Source of the DNA: Ornithinimicrobium faecis
GTDB lineage: Bacteria > Actinomycetota > Actinomycetes > Actinomycetales > Dermatophilaceae
NCBI RefSeq assembly: GCF_023923225.1
Contig: NZ_CP099489.1
Span: forward strand, 682,001-746,000
DNA length: 64,000 nucleotides
Reading direction: 5' to 3'
The position numbers and the translations under genes were made by a program. The notes under the pieces were generated by a model. That model was not told where the DNA came from. It saw nothing but the letters and a program-made list of their open reading frames with translations, and ran no database searches. Positions 55,351-64,000 of this stretch are shown piece by piece (the first letter of the stretch is position 1; each line of letters opens with the position of its first letter).

Positions 55351-56589
55351 GTGAAGCTGAACCGCCTGGGTTCCACCCTCGCCATCGCGATGGCCGCGTC
55401 GCTGGTCCTCACCGCCTGTGGCGATGACAACCCCACCGCGTCCGACGAGACCACCACCGAGGAAGAGGCCGCCGACGACGGGGCTGCCGACGACGGCGCC
55501 ACCGATGACGCTGCTGACGACTCTGCCGACGAGAGCGCAGCCGGCGAGGGCGAGGACTCCACTGCCGAGACCGGTGGGGCCGGCGAGGGCGACGCCCCCG
55601 CCGCTGAGCTGTCCGGCACCCTGTCCGGTGCTGGTGCATCGTCGCAGGACTCCGCCATGGCGGCCTGGATCGCCGGTTACAACCAGGGCCAGCCCGGCGT
55701 CACCGTGAACTACGACGGAGTTGGCTCCGGCGGTGGCCGTGAGCAGCTCGTCGCGGGTGCGGTGGACTTCGCTGGTTCGGACGCCTACCTCGACGAGGAA
55801 GAGGCCACGGCAGCCCAGGAGGTGTGCGGCCCGGACGGTGCGATGAACATCCCGGTCTACATCTCCCCGGTGGCCATCCCCTACAACGTGCCCGGTGTGG
55901 ACACCCTGAACCTCACCCCGAGCGTTCTGGCCCAGATCTTCAACCAGCAGATCACCACCTGGAACGACCCGGCCATCGCTGCGGACAACCCGGACGCCGA
56001 CCTTCCCGAGGCCGACATCACCGTGGTCAACCGTTCCGACGAGTCCGGCACCACCGAGAACTTCATGGAGTACCTCTCCGCGGTGGCCGCTGAGGACTGG
56101 GAGCACGAGGCCGACAAGGTGTGGCCGGTCGCCGGTGGCGAGGCAGCCCAGGGCACGTCCGGTGTCATCCAGGTCGTCGGCGCGACCGAGAACGCGATCG
56201 GCTATGCGGACGCCTCCGCCGTCGGGTCCCTCAGCACCGCCCTGATCGGTGTGGGCGACGAGTTCGTCGAGTTCTCCCCGGAGGCCGCGGCCAAGGTCGT
56301 CGACGCCTCCGAGCCGGCCGAGACCGGTGTCGAGGGTGACCTCGCCCTGGAGCTGGCCCGCGACACCACCGAGTCGGGTGCCTACCCGATCGTCCTGGTC
56401 TCCTACCACATCGTCTGCAGCAACTACTCCAACGCTGCTCAGGGCGACATGGTCAAGGACTTCATCGGTTACGTCATCTCCGAGGAGGGTCAGGCCGCCT
56501 CCGCCGAGGCCGCTGGCTCCGCCCCGATCTCCGAGGACCTGCGGACTGCCGCCACGGAGTCCCTCGACTCCATCACCACCGGCGAGTGA
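55351..56589 (+). CDS. pstS: Phosphate-binding lipoprotein PstS
   Basis: 412 residues. A lipoprotein signal ends SLVLTAC with the lipidated Cys23; an acidic Asp/Glu/Ala/Thr-rich linker (about 25-85) spaces the protein from the membrane. The phosphate-binding domain begins LSGTLSGAGASSQDSAM and contains YDGVGSGGGREQL and NRSDESGTTENF, the loops that bind phosphate. It captures phosphate outside the membrane and delivers it to PstCA. GTG 55351 follows GAGAGG. Tyr is TAC in ten of eleven cases, suggesting strong expression. A long stem-loop after the gene may keep its transcript more abundant than the downstream genes. Confidence 0.96.
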   Translation: MKLNRLGSTLAIAMAASLVLTACGDDNPTASDETTTEEEAADDGAADDGATDDAADDSADESAAGEGEDSTAETGGAGEGDAPAAELSGTLSGAGASSQDSAMAAWIAGYNQGQPGVTVNYDGVGSGGGREQLVAGAVDFAGSDAYLDEEEATAAQEVCGPDGAMNIPVYISPVAIPYNVPGVDTLNLTPSVLAQIFNQQITTWNDPAIAADNPDADLPEADITVVNRSDESGTTENFMEYLSAVAAEDWEHEADKVWPVAGGEAAQGTSGVIQVVGATENAIGYADASAVGSLSTALIGVGDEFVEFSPEAAAKVVDASEPAETGVEGDLALELARDTTESGAYPIVLVSYHIVCSNYSNAAQGDMVKDFIGYVISEEGQAASAEAAGSAPISEDLRTAATESLDSITTGE

Positions 56590-56619
56590 GCTGACCGCAT
56601 CCTTCACAGAGCTCGCACC

Positions 56620-56659
56620 GACGCGACGGTTGCCGCCAACAGGCGGTGGCCGTCGCGTC
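56620..56659 (+). terminator. Strong stem-loop between pstS and pstC
   Basis: GACGCGACGG (from 56620) pairs perfectly with CCGTCGCGTC (to 56659), and an inner GCCGCC/GGCGGT stem encloses a short loop. No T-run follows. It can act as partial terminator or as a 3' barrier to exonucleases, giving more PstS than PstCAB. Confidence 0.65.
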
Positions 56660-56738
56660 ATGCCCGTTCTGGCACCATCGTTGTGACCGTGGTCCGCGGC
56701 ACCTGCCGGGCCACGTCCGACCAGCACTGAGGAATGAG

Positions 56739-57674
56739 ATGAGCGAAACCACCACCCGCGAACGCCGCGGCGGCACAGTCCGTCGTCCTGGCGACCTCGC
56801 CTTCAGCGGTGCATCGGTGGGGTCGGCGCTGCTGATCCTGTTGATTCTGGCCGGCGTGGCCGTCTTCCTGACCACTGAGGCACTCCCGGTCTTCAGCGCG
56901 GACCCCGCAGACATCACCGAGGGCGAGGGTTTCTTCGCCTATGTCTGGCCCCTCGTCGCGGGCACGGTGATCGCCTCGCTCATCGCGATGGCCATCGCCA
57001 CGCCCATCGCGGTGGGGATCGCGCTGTTCATCTCGCACTACGCGGGCGGGCGACTCGGCGGGATCATCGGCTTCGTGATCGACCTGCTGGCGGCAGTGCC
57101 CAGTGTCGTCTTCGGCATGTGGGGCATGCAGGTCTTTGCCGTCAAGCTGGCACCGTTCTATCAGTGGCTCGAGGAGAACCTCGGCTTCATCCCGTTCTTT
57201 GCCGACGGCTCCGCCACGGGGCGCACCCTGCTGACGGCGTCCCTGGTGCTGGCCGTCATGATCCTGCCGATCATCACCTCCGTCTCCCGCGAGGTCTTCC
57301 TGCAGACGCCCAAACTGCACGAGGAGGCAGCCCTGGCGCTCGGCGCCACCAAGTGGGAGATGATCAAGACCGCCGTCCTGCCGTTCGGTGCCCCGGGCGT
57401 CATCGGTGGCACGATGCTCGGCCTGGGCCGGGCACTCGGCGAGACGATGGCCGTGGCCATCATCCTCTCGCCCGGAGCCTTCACCTGGAACATGATCGGC
57501 ACCGGCAACAAGACGATCCCCGCCGAGATCGCCCTGAACTTCCCTGAGGCCGCGGGTCTGCGGCTGTCCGAGTTGATCGCCATCGGCCTGGTCCTGTTCG
57601 TGATCACCTTTGGCGTCAACCTCTTCGCCCGGTGGATCGTCAACCGCCGTTCCGAGTTCTCTGGAGCCAACTGA
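56739..57674 (+). CDS. pstC: Phosphate ABC transporter permease PstC
   Basis: 311 residues with six membrane segments. The ABC permease coupling motif is EEAALALGATKWEMIKTAVLPFG near residue 205 (the EAA loop), and LGRALGETMAVAIILS follows, typical of PstC. With PstA it forms the phosphate channel in the inner membrane. ATG 56739 is preceded by GAGGAATG. The stop overlaps the pstA ATG by one base (TGATG). Confidence 0.96.
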   Translation: MSETTTRERRGGTVRRPGDLAFSGASVGSALLILLILAGVAVFLTTEALPVFSADPADITEGEGFFAYVWPLVAGTVIASLIAMAIATPIAVGIALFISHYAGGRLGGIIGFVIDLLAAVPSVVFGMWGMQVFAVKLAPFYQWLEENLGFIPFFADGSATGRTLLTASLVLAVMILPIITSVSREVFLQTPKLHEEAALALGATKWEMIKTAVLPFGAPGVIGGTMLGLGRALGETMAVAIILSPGAFTWNMIGTGNKTIPAEIALNFPEAAGLRLSELIAIGLVLFVITFGVNLFARWIVNRRSEFSGAN

Positions 57675-58822
57675 TGAGCACACAGACCGAGCAGCCCGTG
57701 GATGGCCCCACGGAGCACGAACTCGACCACATCTCCGGGGTCGTCCCCTCTCCGGTGCGCCCCACCACCTCCCTGCCGGGCTGGATCTCCCTCGGCGGCG
57801 GCGTGCTGATCGCGTTGGCGCTGTGGGTCCTGCTGGACGCGAACCTGGCCGTCGCGCTGGTCGGCGGCTACGTCGTCTATGTGGTGTCCGTGCACCTCGC
57901 CTACCGCTCCGCCGGTGGCTCCCGCGTCGCCGTGGACCACACGATGAAGGCGCTGATCTACGGGGCGTTCGTGTTGGCGCTGATCCCCCTGGTCTCGCTG
58001 ATCTGGACGGTCATGGAGAACGGTGCCCTGCGCGCGTTCAACCTCGACTTCCTGCAACAGAGCATGAACGGTGTGACCGGGGTCCACGACAAGGCCTACT
58101 TCGAGGACGGCGCCCCCATGGTCGGCGGTGCCTATCACGCGATCATCGGCACGTTGATCATCACCGGACTGGCGACACTCATCTCGGTGCCGATCGGCCT
58201 GTTCACCGCCATCTACCTCGTGGAGTACGGCGGCAAGGGTCGCCTGGCCCGCTGGGTGCGGTTCATGGTCGACGTGATGACCGGCATCCCCTCCATCGTC
58301 GCCGGGCTGTTTGCCTTCGCGCTGTTCGGGGTGATCTTCGGCGTCGGCACCAAGAACGGTCTGGCCGGTGCGATCGCGCTGTCGGTGCTGATGATCCCGA
58401 CCGTGGTCCGCAACAGCGAGGAGATGCTGCGGATCGTGCCCAACGAGCTGCGGGAGGCCTCGCTGGCGCTCGGTGTGCCCAAGTGGGCCACCATCGCCAA
58501 GGTGGTGCTGCCGACCGCTGCGTCGGGGCTGGCCTCGGGCATCACCCTGGCCATCGCCCGGGTCATCGGTGAGACCGCTCCGCTGCTGGTCGCGGTGGGC
58601 TTCACCCGCGCCATGAACGTCAACCCCACCGAGGGGCCGATGATGAACCTGGCGCTCTACGCCTACTACATGTTCACCCGACCGCTGAACCCCGGATTCC
58701 GTGATCCCAGCATTGAGCGGGCCTGGGCCGCCGCCGTGCTGCTGATCCTGATCGTGGTCATCCTCAACCTCACCGCCCGTGCCATCGCCAAGGTCTTCGC
58801 CCCGAAGACCTCCGGCCGCTGA
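57674..58822 (+). CDS. pstA: Phosphate ABC transporter permease PstA
   Basis: 382 residues, longer than the roughly 300 of most PstA proteins because of an N-terminal extension with two additional membrane segments (about 38-95), a form seen in actinobacteria. The core carries [20 protein letters not shown] (EAA loop) and [16 protein letters not shown]. It pairs with PstC. Coupled to pstC by a one-base overlap; 17 bp separate it from pstB, with GGAGAGC before that gene. Confidence 0.95.
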   Translation: MSTQTEQPVDGPTEHELDHISGVVPSPVRPTTSLPGWISLGGGVLIALALWVLLDANLAVALVGGYVVYVVSVHLAYRSAGGSRVAVDHTMKALIYGAFVLALIPLVSLIWTVMENGALRAFNLDFLQQSMNGVTGVHDKAYFEDGAPMVGGAYHAIIGTLIITGLATLISVPIGLFTAIYLVEYGGKGRLARWVRFMVDVMTGIPSIVAGLFAFALFGVIFGVGTKNGLAGAIALSVLMIPTVVRNSEEMLRIVPNELREASLALGVPKWATIAKVVLPTAASGLASGITLAIARVIGETAPLLVAVGFTRAMNVNPTEGPMMNLALYAYYMFTRPLNPGFRDPSIERAWAAAVLLILIVVILNLTARAIAKVFAPKTSGR

Positions 58823-58839
58823 CCCCTGGAGAGCAACTC

Positions 58840-59619
58840 ATGTCCAAACGCATCGACGTCAACCACCTGAACATCTTCTACGGCAAGTTCCAGGCCGTGA
58901 AGGATGTCAGCATGGTGATCGAGCCCAAGTCGGTCACCGCCTTCATCGGCCCGTCCGGTTGTGGCAAGTCAACGTTCATCCGCACCCTCAACCGCATGCA
59001 CGAGGTCATCCCCGGCGCCCGCGTCGAGGGAGAGGTCAGCATCGACGGCAAGAACCTGTATGGCCGCGGCGTCGACCCGGTGGACGTGCGCCGCGAGGTC
59101 GGCATGGTCTTCCAGCGACCCAACCCCTTCCCCACGATGTCCATCCGCGACAACGTGCTGGCCGGGGTCAAGCTCAACAGCAAGCGACTGTCCAGGAAGG
59201 CCGGCGACGAGCTCGCCGAGCGGTCCCTGCGGGGCGCCAACCTGTGGAACGAGGTCAAGGACCGGCTCGACAAGCCCGGCTCGGGCCTGTCCGGTGGCCA
59301 GCAGCAGCGACTGTGCATCGCCCGGGCGATCGCGGTCCAGCCGCAGGTGATTCTGATGGACGAGCCCTGCTCGGCCCTGGACCCGATCTCCACGCTGGCC
59401 ATCGAGGACCTGATCAACGAGCTCAAGTCCGACTACACCGTCGTCATCGTCACCCACAACATGCAGCAGGCGGCCCGCGTCTCGGACCGGACCGGCTTCT
59501 TCAACCTGGAGGCGACCGGCCAGCCCGGCCAGCTGGTCGAGTTTGACGACACCCAGAAGATCTTCAACAACCCGACCCAGAAGGCCACCGAGGACTACAT
59601 CTCCGGTCGCTTCGGCTGA
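58840..59619 (+). CDS. pstB: Phosphate ABC transporter ATPase PstB
   Basis: 259 residues. Walker [10 protein letters not shown] (38-46), Q-loop [12 protein letters not shown], signature [16 protein letters not shown], Walker [13 protein letters not shown] and switch His in [13 protein letters not shown] are all intact. It powers phosphate import through PstCA. It is the last gene of the operon; no phoU gene follows it, unlike many pst operons. A hairpin at 59652 separates it from the convergent mutT1. Confidence 0.97.
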   Translation: MSKRIDVNHLNIFYGKFQAVKDVSMVIEPKSVTAFIGPSGCGKSTFIRTLNRMHEVIPGARVEGEVSIDGKNLYGRGVDPVDVRREVGMVFQRPNPFPTMSIRDNVLAGVKLNSKRLSRKAGDELAERSLRGANLWNEVKDRLDKPGSGLSGGQQQRLCIARAIAVQPQVILMDEPCSALDPISTLAIEDLINELKSDYTVVIVTHNMQQAARVSDRTGFFNLEATGQPGQLVEFDDTQKIFNNPTQKATEDYISGRFG

Positions 59620-59651
59620 TCGGCTGATCCCGACTCGATTCGGATGGGTCG

Positions 59652-59690
59652 GCGCCACCACCGCTCGGTCAGGACGAGGGGCGGTGGCGC
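59652..59690. terminator. Bidirectional stem-loop between pstB and mutT1
   Basis: GCGCCACC (59652-59659) pairs with GGTGGCGC (59683-59690), with partial further pairing inside. It covers the stop region of mutT1 and lies 32 bp after the pstB stop, so it can serve both convergent transcripts. Confidence 0.55.
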
Positions 59691-60628
59691 TCGACGTCCA
59701 CGACGCGTGCCCCGTCACCGGTGCCGGCGATTTGGACGGCCAGGACCTCACCCTTGTCCAGCCCGTTCCTGGCCAACCGGGTCAGCATCCGTGCGCCGTG
59801 CCCGTCCGGGGCCTGCCCGGCGAGGTGGCCGAGCAGGTCTGGCAGCACCGGGCCATGTGTGCACAGAGCCGTCCCCTCGCCTCGCTCAACCACCTTGCGC
59901 AGGTGCTTGACCGCCTTGGCCGGCCCCTCGGCATACCCCTCCTCGGACAGTCCCCTGCGCTCGGTGAGGGGCAACCCTGAGTATGCCGAGTAGTGAGCCA
60001 GCGTGTCCGTGCACCGTAGCGATGGTGAGGTCAGCAGGTGCTGGGGGCGGTAGGCGTGCAACAGGGCGACCAGCCGATCGGCCCGCCGTGCCCCGACCGG
60101 TGTCAGGGGCCGCTGCGGGTCCGGACCCTTCCAGGAGCCGCGACCGACCGCCACGGCATGGCGGACGATGAGCAGGGTCCAGGTGTCGAGCAGTCCCTCG
60201 GAATGGGCCTCGGTCGCGGCGTCGAGCTGCTCCCGGTCGCGCCGATAGGACAACCGCTCCCGGGCCTGCGCGGCGTCGAGCCAGGTGACCTCGTCGATCT
60301 CGTGCTCCAGGGCGCCGCTGCCGCCGCAGACCGTCCCCGCCCAGTAGCGCACCTGCTTCAGCTGCGGGCGGCCGTCCTTGGTGCCCAGGCCATACCAGGA
60401 GGTGGGCAGGGGAGGCCCGAGGCGCACCTCCAGACCGGTCTCCTCGAGCGTCTCTCGGGTTGCCGCGAGGGCCCACTCCTCGCCGCGCTCGAGCTTGCCC
60501 TTGGGCCAGGACCAGTCGTTGTAGCGCGGGCGGTGAACGAGGGCGAACTGGAGCCGGCCGTCCTGCACCCGCCACGGCAGGACGCCGGCGGCGCGCACGA
60601 GGACGGCGCGTTCGGTCTGGGTGGCCAC
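59669..60628 (-). CDS. mutT1: MutT1-type NUDIX hydrolase fused to a histidine phosphatase domain
   Basis: 319 residues. The N-terminal NUDIX domain (about 5-140) has the box GKLERGEEWALAATRETLEE plus TG; the C-terminal SixA/phosphoglycerate-mutase-like domain (about 155-319) has the LIVRHAVAV catalytic His motif and a second His in CTHGP. In mycobacteria MutT1 hydrolyses 8-oxo-dGTP and diadenosine polyphosphates and its gene sits beside ppk, as here. GTG 60628 follows the ppk stop by 17 bp with AGGA upstream, so the two are one operon. The fusion is normal for this branch. Confidence 0.9.
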   Translation of the reverse strand: MATQTERAVLVRAAGVLPWRVQDGRLQFALVHRPRYNDWSWPKGKLERGEEWALAATRETLEETGLEVRLGPPLPTSWYGLGTKDGRPQLKQVRYWAGTVCGGSGALEHEIDEVTWLDAAQARERLSYRRDREQLDAATEAHSEGLLDTWTLLIVRHAVAVGRGSWKGPDPQRPLTPVGARRADRLVALLHAYRPQHLLTSPSLRCTDTLAHYSAYSGLPLTERRGLSEEGYAEGPAKAVKHLRKVVERGEGTALCTHGPVLPDLLGHLAGQAPDGHGARMLTRLARNGLDKGEVLAVQIAGTGDGARVVDVERHRPSS

Positions 60629-60645
60629 CGGTGGGGTCCTGGCTG

Positions 60646-62877
60646 TCAGCGGCGGCGGCCCGGCCGGCGACGGGTGCCGTAGGCCGCGATCAACTCGGTG
60701 TGGATGTCGGTCAGTGGCAGGCCGTCGGAGGACAGGTGGTGGCGGTGCCACTGGCCGTTGCCGTCCAGGTGCCAGCTGGCCACCTCATCGGACATGCCAC
60801 GGTCCAGCAGGGAGCCGAGGGTCTTGACCTGGTCACGGTCGGTGATCTGCACCAGCGCCTCGACCCGGCGGTCCAGGTTGCGGTGCATCATGTCGGCGGA
60901 CCCGATGTAGATCTTGGCGCTCTTGCCGGTGCCGAAGGCAAAGACCCGGGAGTGCTCGAGGAAGCGCCCGAGGACAGAGCGGACCCGCATCGTCTCGGAC
61001 AGGCCCGGGACCTCGGGTCGCAGCGCGGAGATCCCGCGGACCCACACGTCCACGGACGCACCGGCCATCGAGGCGCGATAGAGCGCGTCGATGATGGCCT
61101 CGTCCACGATGGAGTTCACCTTGATCCGGATGCACCCGTCGGGACCCTTGGCGGCCTCCTCCTCGATCAGGGACACCAGCCCGGAGCGGACCGAGCGCGG
61201 GGCGACCAGCAGGCGCTTGAACTTGGACTTCGGGGCCATCCCAGAGAGCTGGTTGAACAGTCGGGTCAGGTCCTCACCGATGGTTTCGTCGGTGGTCAGC
61301 AGGCCCAGATCCTCATAGAGACGCGCGGTCTTGGGGTTGTAGTTGCCGGTGCCGATGTGGCAGTAGCGTCGCAGCGCCCCCTTCTCCTCGCGCACCACCA
61401 GGCAGAGCTTGGCGTGTGTCTTCAGGCCGACCATGCCGTAGACCACGTGCACGCCGGCGTGCTCGAGCTTGCGCGCCCACGTGATGTTGTTCTCCTCATC
61501 GAAGCGCGCCTTGATCTCCACGACCGCCAGCACCTGCTTGCCGCTGGCGGCGGCGTCGATGAGGGCGTCGATGATCGGGCTGTCACCGCTGGTGCGATAG
61601 AGCGTCTGCTTGATGGCCAGCACCTGGGGATCGTTGGCCGCCTGCTCGATGAAGGCCTGCACCGAGGTGGAGAACGAGTCATAGGGGTGGTGCAGCAGCA
61701 CCTCCCCGCCGCGCATGGCCGCGAGGATGTCGGACGGTGCCGCTCGCTCCACGGGGGCGAGGGCGGGGTGGGTCGAGGGCACGAAGTTGGGATAGCGCAG
61801 TTCGGTGCGATCGAGGTCTGCCACCGTGTTGAGCGCCGTGAGGTCCAGGGGCGAGGGCAGCCGATAGACCTCTGAGTGGTGCACCCGCAGCTCGCGGGTG
61901 AGCAGGTCCAGGACGTGGTCGTCCATGTCCTCCTCCACCTCGAGGCGGACCGGCGGTCCGAACCGGCGTCGGGTCAGTTCCTTCTCCAGGGCCGTGAGCA
62001 GGTTCTCGGCGTCGTCCTCCTCCACCTCAACGTCCTCGTTGCGGGTCACCCGGAAGGTGAAGGTCTCGTGCACCTCCATGCCGGGGAAGAGGAACTCCAG
62101 GTGGGCCGCGATGAGTTCCTCGAGCAGGACATAGCGGTTGAGATAGAGGTCGTCGTCGTCGGACAGCTCGATGAACCGGGGGAGCAGTGGCGGCACCTTG
62201 ACGCGGGCGAAGTGCTCGTGCCCGGTCTGCGGGTTGATCAGGATGACCGCCAGGTTCAGGGACAGGCCACTGATATAGGGGAACGGGTGGGCGGGGTCCA
62301 CGGCCAGCGGCGTCAGCACGGGATAGACCGTGCTGCGGAACATGTCCCCGAGGCGTTCCTGCTCCTCCTTGGTCAGTTCGTCCCAACGGACCAGGCTGAT
62401 GCCCTCGTTGCTCAGGGCCGGCCCCACGACATCGCGGAACAGCATCGAGTGGCGCCCCATCAGCTCGTGGGCGCCGACCGAGATCTCGTCGAGCACCTCG
62501 CGGGGCTCCAGCCCGGAGGCGGACCGGGTCGCGATGCCGGTGGCGATGCGGCGCTTGAGTCCGGCCACCCGCACCATGAAGAACTCATCGAGGTTGCTGG
62601 CGAAGATCGCCAGGAAGCGAGCTCGCTCGAGCAACGGGAGGTCGGCGTCGCCGGCGAGCTGCAGCACCCGCTCGTTGAACTGCAGCCAGGAGACCTCGCG
62701 GTCCAGGAACCGGTCCTCGGGCAGGCTCTGTGGGTCCCCCGGGAAGTCCCCGTCAGAGGGGACGGCGCTGATGAACCGGCCGTTGGAGGCCCGGGGTCGC
62801 TGCGCACGGATCGTGGGCAGCGGCACGACGGAGGAGGACTCCACGATGTCCGGAACCGGCCGGGGATTGGAGGTCAT
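60646..62877 (-). CDS. ppk: Polyphosphate kinase 1
   Basis: 743 residues. The N-terminal domain begins [34 protein letters not shown] follows; the autophosphorylated His lies in [13 protein letters not shown] near residue 470, and [11 protein letters not shown] is the second catalytic motif. It polymerises ATP phosphate into polyphosphate and can act in reverse. A charged N-terminal extension of about 55 residues precedes the conserved domain. The ATG is 7 bases after CACACT (62885-62890) with no ribosome binding site, so an internal leaderless promoter is possible although mshD lies 32 bp upstream. Suits the phosphate-uptake setting. Confidence 0.95.
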   Translation of the reverse strand: MTSNPRPVPDIVESSSVVPLPTIRAQRPRASNGRFISAVPSDGDFPGDPQSLPEDRFLDREVSWLQFNERVLQLAGDADLPLLERARFLAIFASNLDEFFMVRVAGLKRRIATGIATRSASGLEPREVLDEISVGAHELMGRHSMLFRDVVGPALSNEGISLVRWDELTKEEQERLGDMFRSTVYPVLTPLAVDPAHPFPYISGLSLNLAVILINPQTGHEHFARVKVPPLLPRFIELSDDDDLYLNRYVLLEELIAAHLEFLFPGMEVHETFTFRVTRNEDVEVEEDDAENLLTALEKELTRRRFGPPVRLEVEEDMDDHVLDLLTRELRVHHSEVYRLPSPLDLTALNTVADLDRTELRYPNFVPSTHPALAPVERAAPSDILAAMRGGEVLLHHPYDSFSTSVQAFIEQAANDPQVLAIKQTLYRTSGDSPIIDALIDAAASGKQVLAVVEIKARFDEENNITWARKLEHAGVHVVYGMVGLKTHAKLCLVVREEKGALRRYCHIGTGNYNPKTARLYEDLGLLTTDETIGEDLTRLFNQLSGMAPKSKFKRLLVAPRSVRSGLVSLIEEEAAKGPDGCIRIKVNSIVDEAIIDALYRASMAGASVDVWVRGISALRPEVPGLSETMRVRSVLGRFLEHSRVFAFGTGKSAKIYIGSADMMHRNLDRRVEALVQITDRDQVKTLGSLLDRGMSDEVASWHLDGNGQWHRHHLSSDGLPLTDIHTELIAAYGTRRRPGRRR

Positions 62878-62909
62878 GAGGACCAGTGTGCCACCAGGAA
62901 GGGTGCTGC

Positions 62910-63851
62910 TCAGGTGGTGGCGGGGGCGGCATACATTACGTCGATCGCGGAGCGCTCGAAGCCCAGCCGGTGGTAGGTCGCCAGCGCCGGATCGTTGTCC
63001 CCCTCGACGTAGAGCGTGGCGCTGCCCAGCCCACGGTTGCGCAGGTGGTGCAGGCCGACGAGGGTGGTCACCTTGCCCAGGCCACGGCCCTGGTATGCCG
63101 GGTCGACCCCGACGACGTAGACCTCACCCGACGTGGGGACACTGTGTCCCGGCTCGGCCGGCTCGACCTTGGTCCAGTGGAAGGCCGCCAGGTCCTCGCC
63201 CTCCTCGATGAGCAGGAAGCCCTGGGGGTCGAACCACGGCTCGGACGTGCGCTCCTGCAGGTCGGCGAGCGTCATCCGACCCTGCTCCGGGTGATCGGCG
63301 AAGGACCGTGCGTTGACGTCCAGCCACCGCTGCTCGTCGCGGCCGATCTCGAAGGGACGCACGGTGAAGCCCTCTGGCAGGTCCACCTCCGGCAGCTCGG
63401 ACCACTCTCCGCGCAACGGCCGGGTCATCTGCCACAGGTCGCGCACCGAGTCCAGGCCCAGGCTCTTGAACAGTGCCTTGGCTGCCGGCAGGTCGCCGTG
63501 GGCCCAGAACCGGGTGCCCGGCCAACGCTCGAGCACCTCGGTGGCCAGGGCCCGACCGTGACCATCGTGTCGGTGGTCGGGGTCCACGACGATCTCCGCC
63601 GCGGGCGGGTCGGAGTGCTCGACATGGGCATAGGCGATCACACCGGGGCGCGGTGTGTCGGGGTTCTGCTCGACCACCAGGTGCGTCGTGTGGGCCTCGC
63701 CGGACGGGGAGCCGGGCAGGCGGCGCACGTCGAGCACCGTCTGCTCGGACAGTGGCCGGACCCCGTCGTGGGTCGCTGCGCGCACGGCCAGGGCCAGCAC
63801 GTCTGCGGACTGGGTCGGCTCGAGGTGATCATCAGTCGCCGTCGGCTGCAT
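62910..63851 (-). CDS. mshD: Mycothiol synthase MshD
   Basis: 313 residues with two GNAT acetyltransferase domains (about 20-150 and 160-310). The active C-terminal domain has [17 protein letters not shown], the acetyl-CoA pyrophosphate-binding loop, and ends with DVMYA as in MshD. It acetylates Cys-GlcN-Ins to give mycothiol, the main low-molecular-weight thiol of actinobacteria; this gene is strong evidence for the phylum. It starts 4 bp after the stop of a response-regulator gene. In Mycobacterium tuberculosis mshD likewise follows the glnR-like gene. Confidence 0.93.
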   Translation of the reverse strand: MQPTATDDHLEPTQSADVLALAVRAATHDGVRPLSEQTVLDVRRLPGSPSGEAHTTHLVVEQNPDTPRPGVIAYAHVEHSDPPAAEIVVDPDHRHDGHGRALATEVLERWPGTRFWAHGDLPAAKALFKSLGLDSVRDLWQMTRPLRGEWSELPEVDLPEGFTVRPFEIGRDEQRWLDVNARSFADHPEQGRMTLADLQERTSEPWFDPQGFLLIEEGEDLAAFHWTKVEPAEPGHSVPTSGEVYVVGVDPAYQGRGLGKVTTLVGLHHLRNRGLGSATLYVEGDNDPALATYHRLGFERSAIDVMYAAPATT

Positions 63852-63855
63852 CGGG

Positions 63856-64000
63856 CTATTCCACCACGTCCCGGTCAGCAGTCGAGCGAGCTGGTCCGGA
63901 AAGGCGGTAACCGACGTTGCGGATCGTGCCGATCAGGGACTCGCGCTCGGGGCCGAGTTTGGCGCGCAGACGCCGGATGTGGACGTCCACCGTGCGGGTG
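63856..64000 (-). CDS. Winged-helix response regulator, C-terminal end (GlnR-like), truncated by the window
   Basis: Only the last 47 or so codons are inside the window. They read [18 protein letters not shown], then [13 protein letters not shown] and a short tail, which is the recognition helix and wing of an OmpR/PhoB-type DNA-binding domain. The position directly upstream of mshD matches glnR of mycobacteria, the nitrogen regulator, so a GlnR orthologue is likely; another OmpR-family regulator cannot be excluded without the receiver domain. It heads the glnR-mshD-ppk-mutT1 gene row. Confidence 0.75.
   Translation of the reverse strand, partial: TRTVDVHIRRLRAKLGPERESLIGTIRNVGYRLSGPARSTADRDVVE

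Overview
The window is high-GC DNA from an actinobacterium. The evidence is the mycothiol synthase gene mshD, a GlnR-like regulator beside it, many GTG starts, 11-bp direct-repeat PHO boxes, and many genes whose start codon sits 6-7 bases after a -10-like hexamer (leaderless style). Gene content and flavour suggest Intrasporangiaceae or Ornithinimicrobium-like bacteria; that family-level guess is inference. No tRNA, rRNA, CRISPR array, phage or insertion sequence is visible. Gene density is high and the region reads as ordinary chromosome with short intergenic repeat elements.

Layout. 1-6.8 kb: the 3' part of an NCS1 permease with an isochorismatase-type hydrolase, a MurA whose catalytic Cys is replaced by Asp, a GH13 amylase, a DinB-like protein and a TrmB/LuxR-type regulator. 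6.9-19 kb: a 1566-residue secreted subtilase with cell-wall-binding repeats, proline symporter PutP, a DUF3516 helicase, an ArsR/AHSA1 pair and an ABC-F ATPase. 19.1-30.7 kb: a purine and ureide catabolic cluster: 8-oxoguanine-type deaminase, malate synthase, OHCU decarboxylase, hydroxyisourate hydrolase, urate oxidase, NCS2 permease, an IclR (AllR-like) regulator, an aldolase-like protein, allantoinase and allantoicase. Three copies of one 15-bp inverted repeat lie in its promoters. It would import oxidised purines, convert urate via allantoin to ureidoglycolate and glyoxylate, and send glyoxylate to malate.

30.8-44 kb: an acyl-CoA ligase, a Pit phosphate transporter with its DUF47 partner, phosphoketolase, a LysR/EamA divergent pair, a secreted protein of unknown function and cobalamin-dependent methionine synthase. 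44-47.4 kb: an ECF sigma factor of the SigE type followed by three tandem paralogous single-pass membrane proteins; I judge this the least explained system here. 47.4-52.9 kb: the TreY/TreZ trehalose pathway with a hemerythrin-like protein between the two genes.

53.5-64 kb: phosphate economy. A second DUF47/Pit pair is followed by pstSCAB behind a PHO box, then, on the opposite strand, a glnR-like gene, mshD, ppk and mutT1 in one probable operon. High- and low-affinity uptake, polyphosphate storage and nucleotide-pool cleaning are therefore side by side. Short repeats fill several intergenic gaps, mostly between convergent genes.
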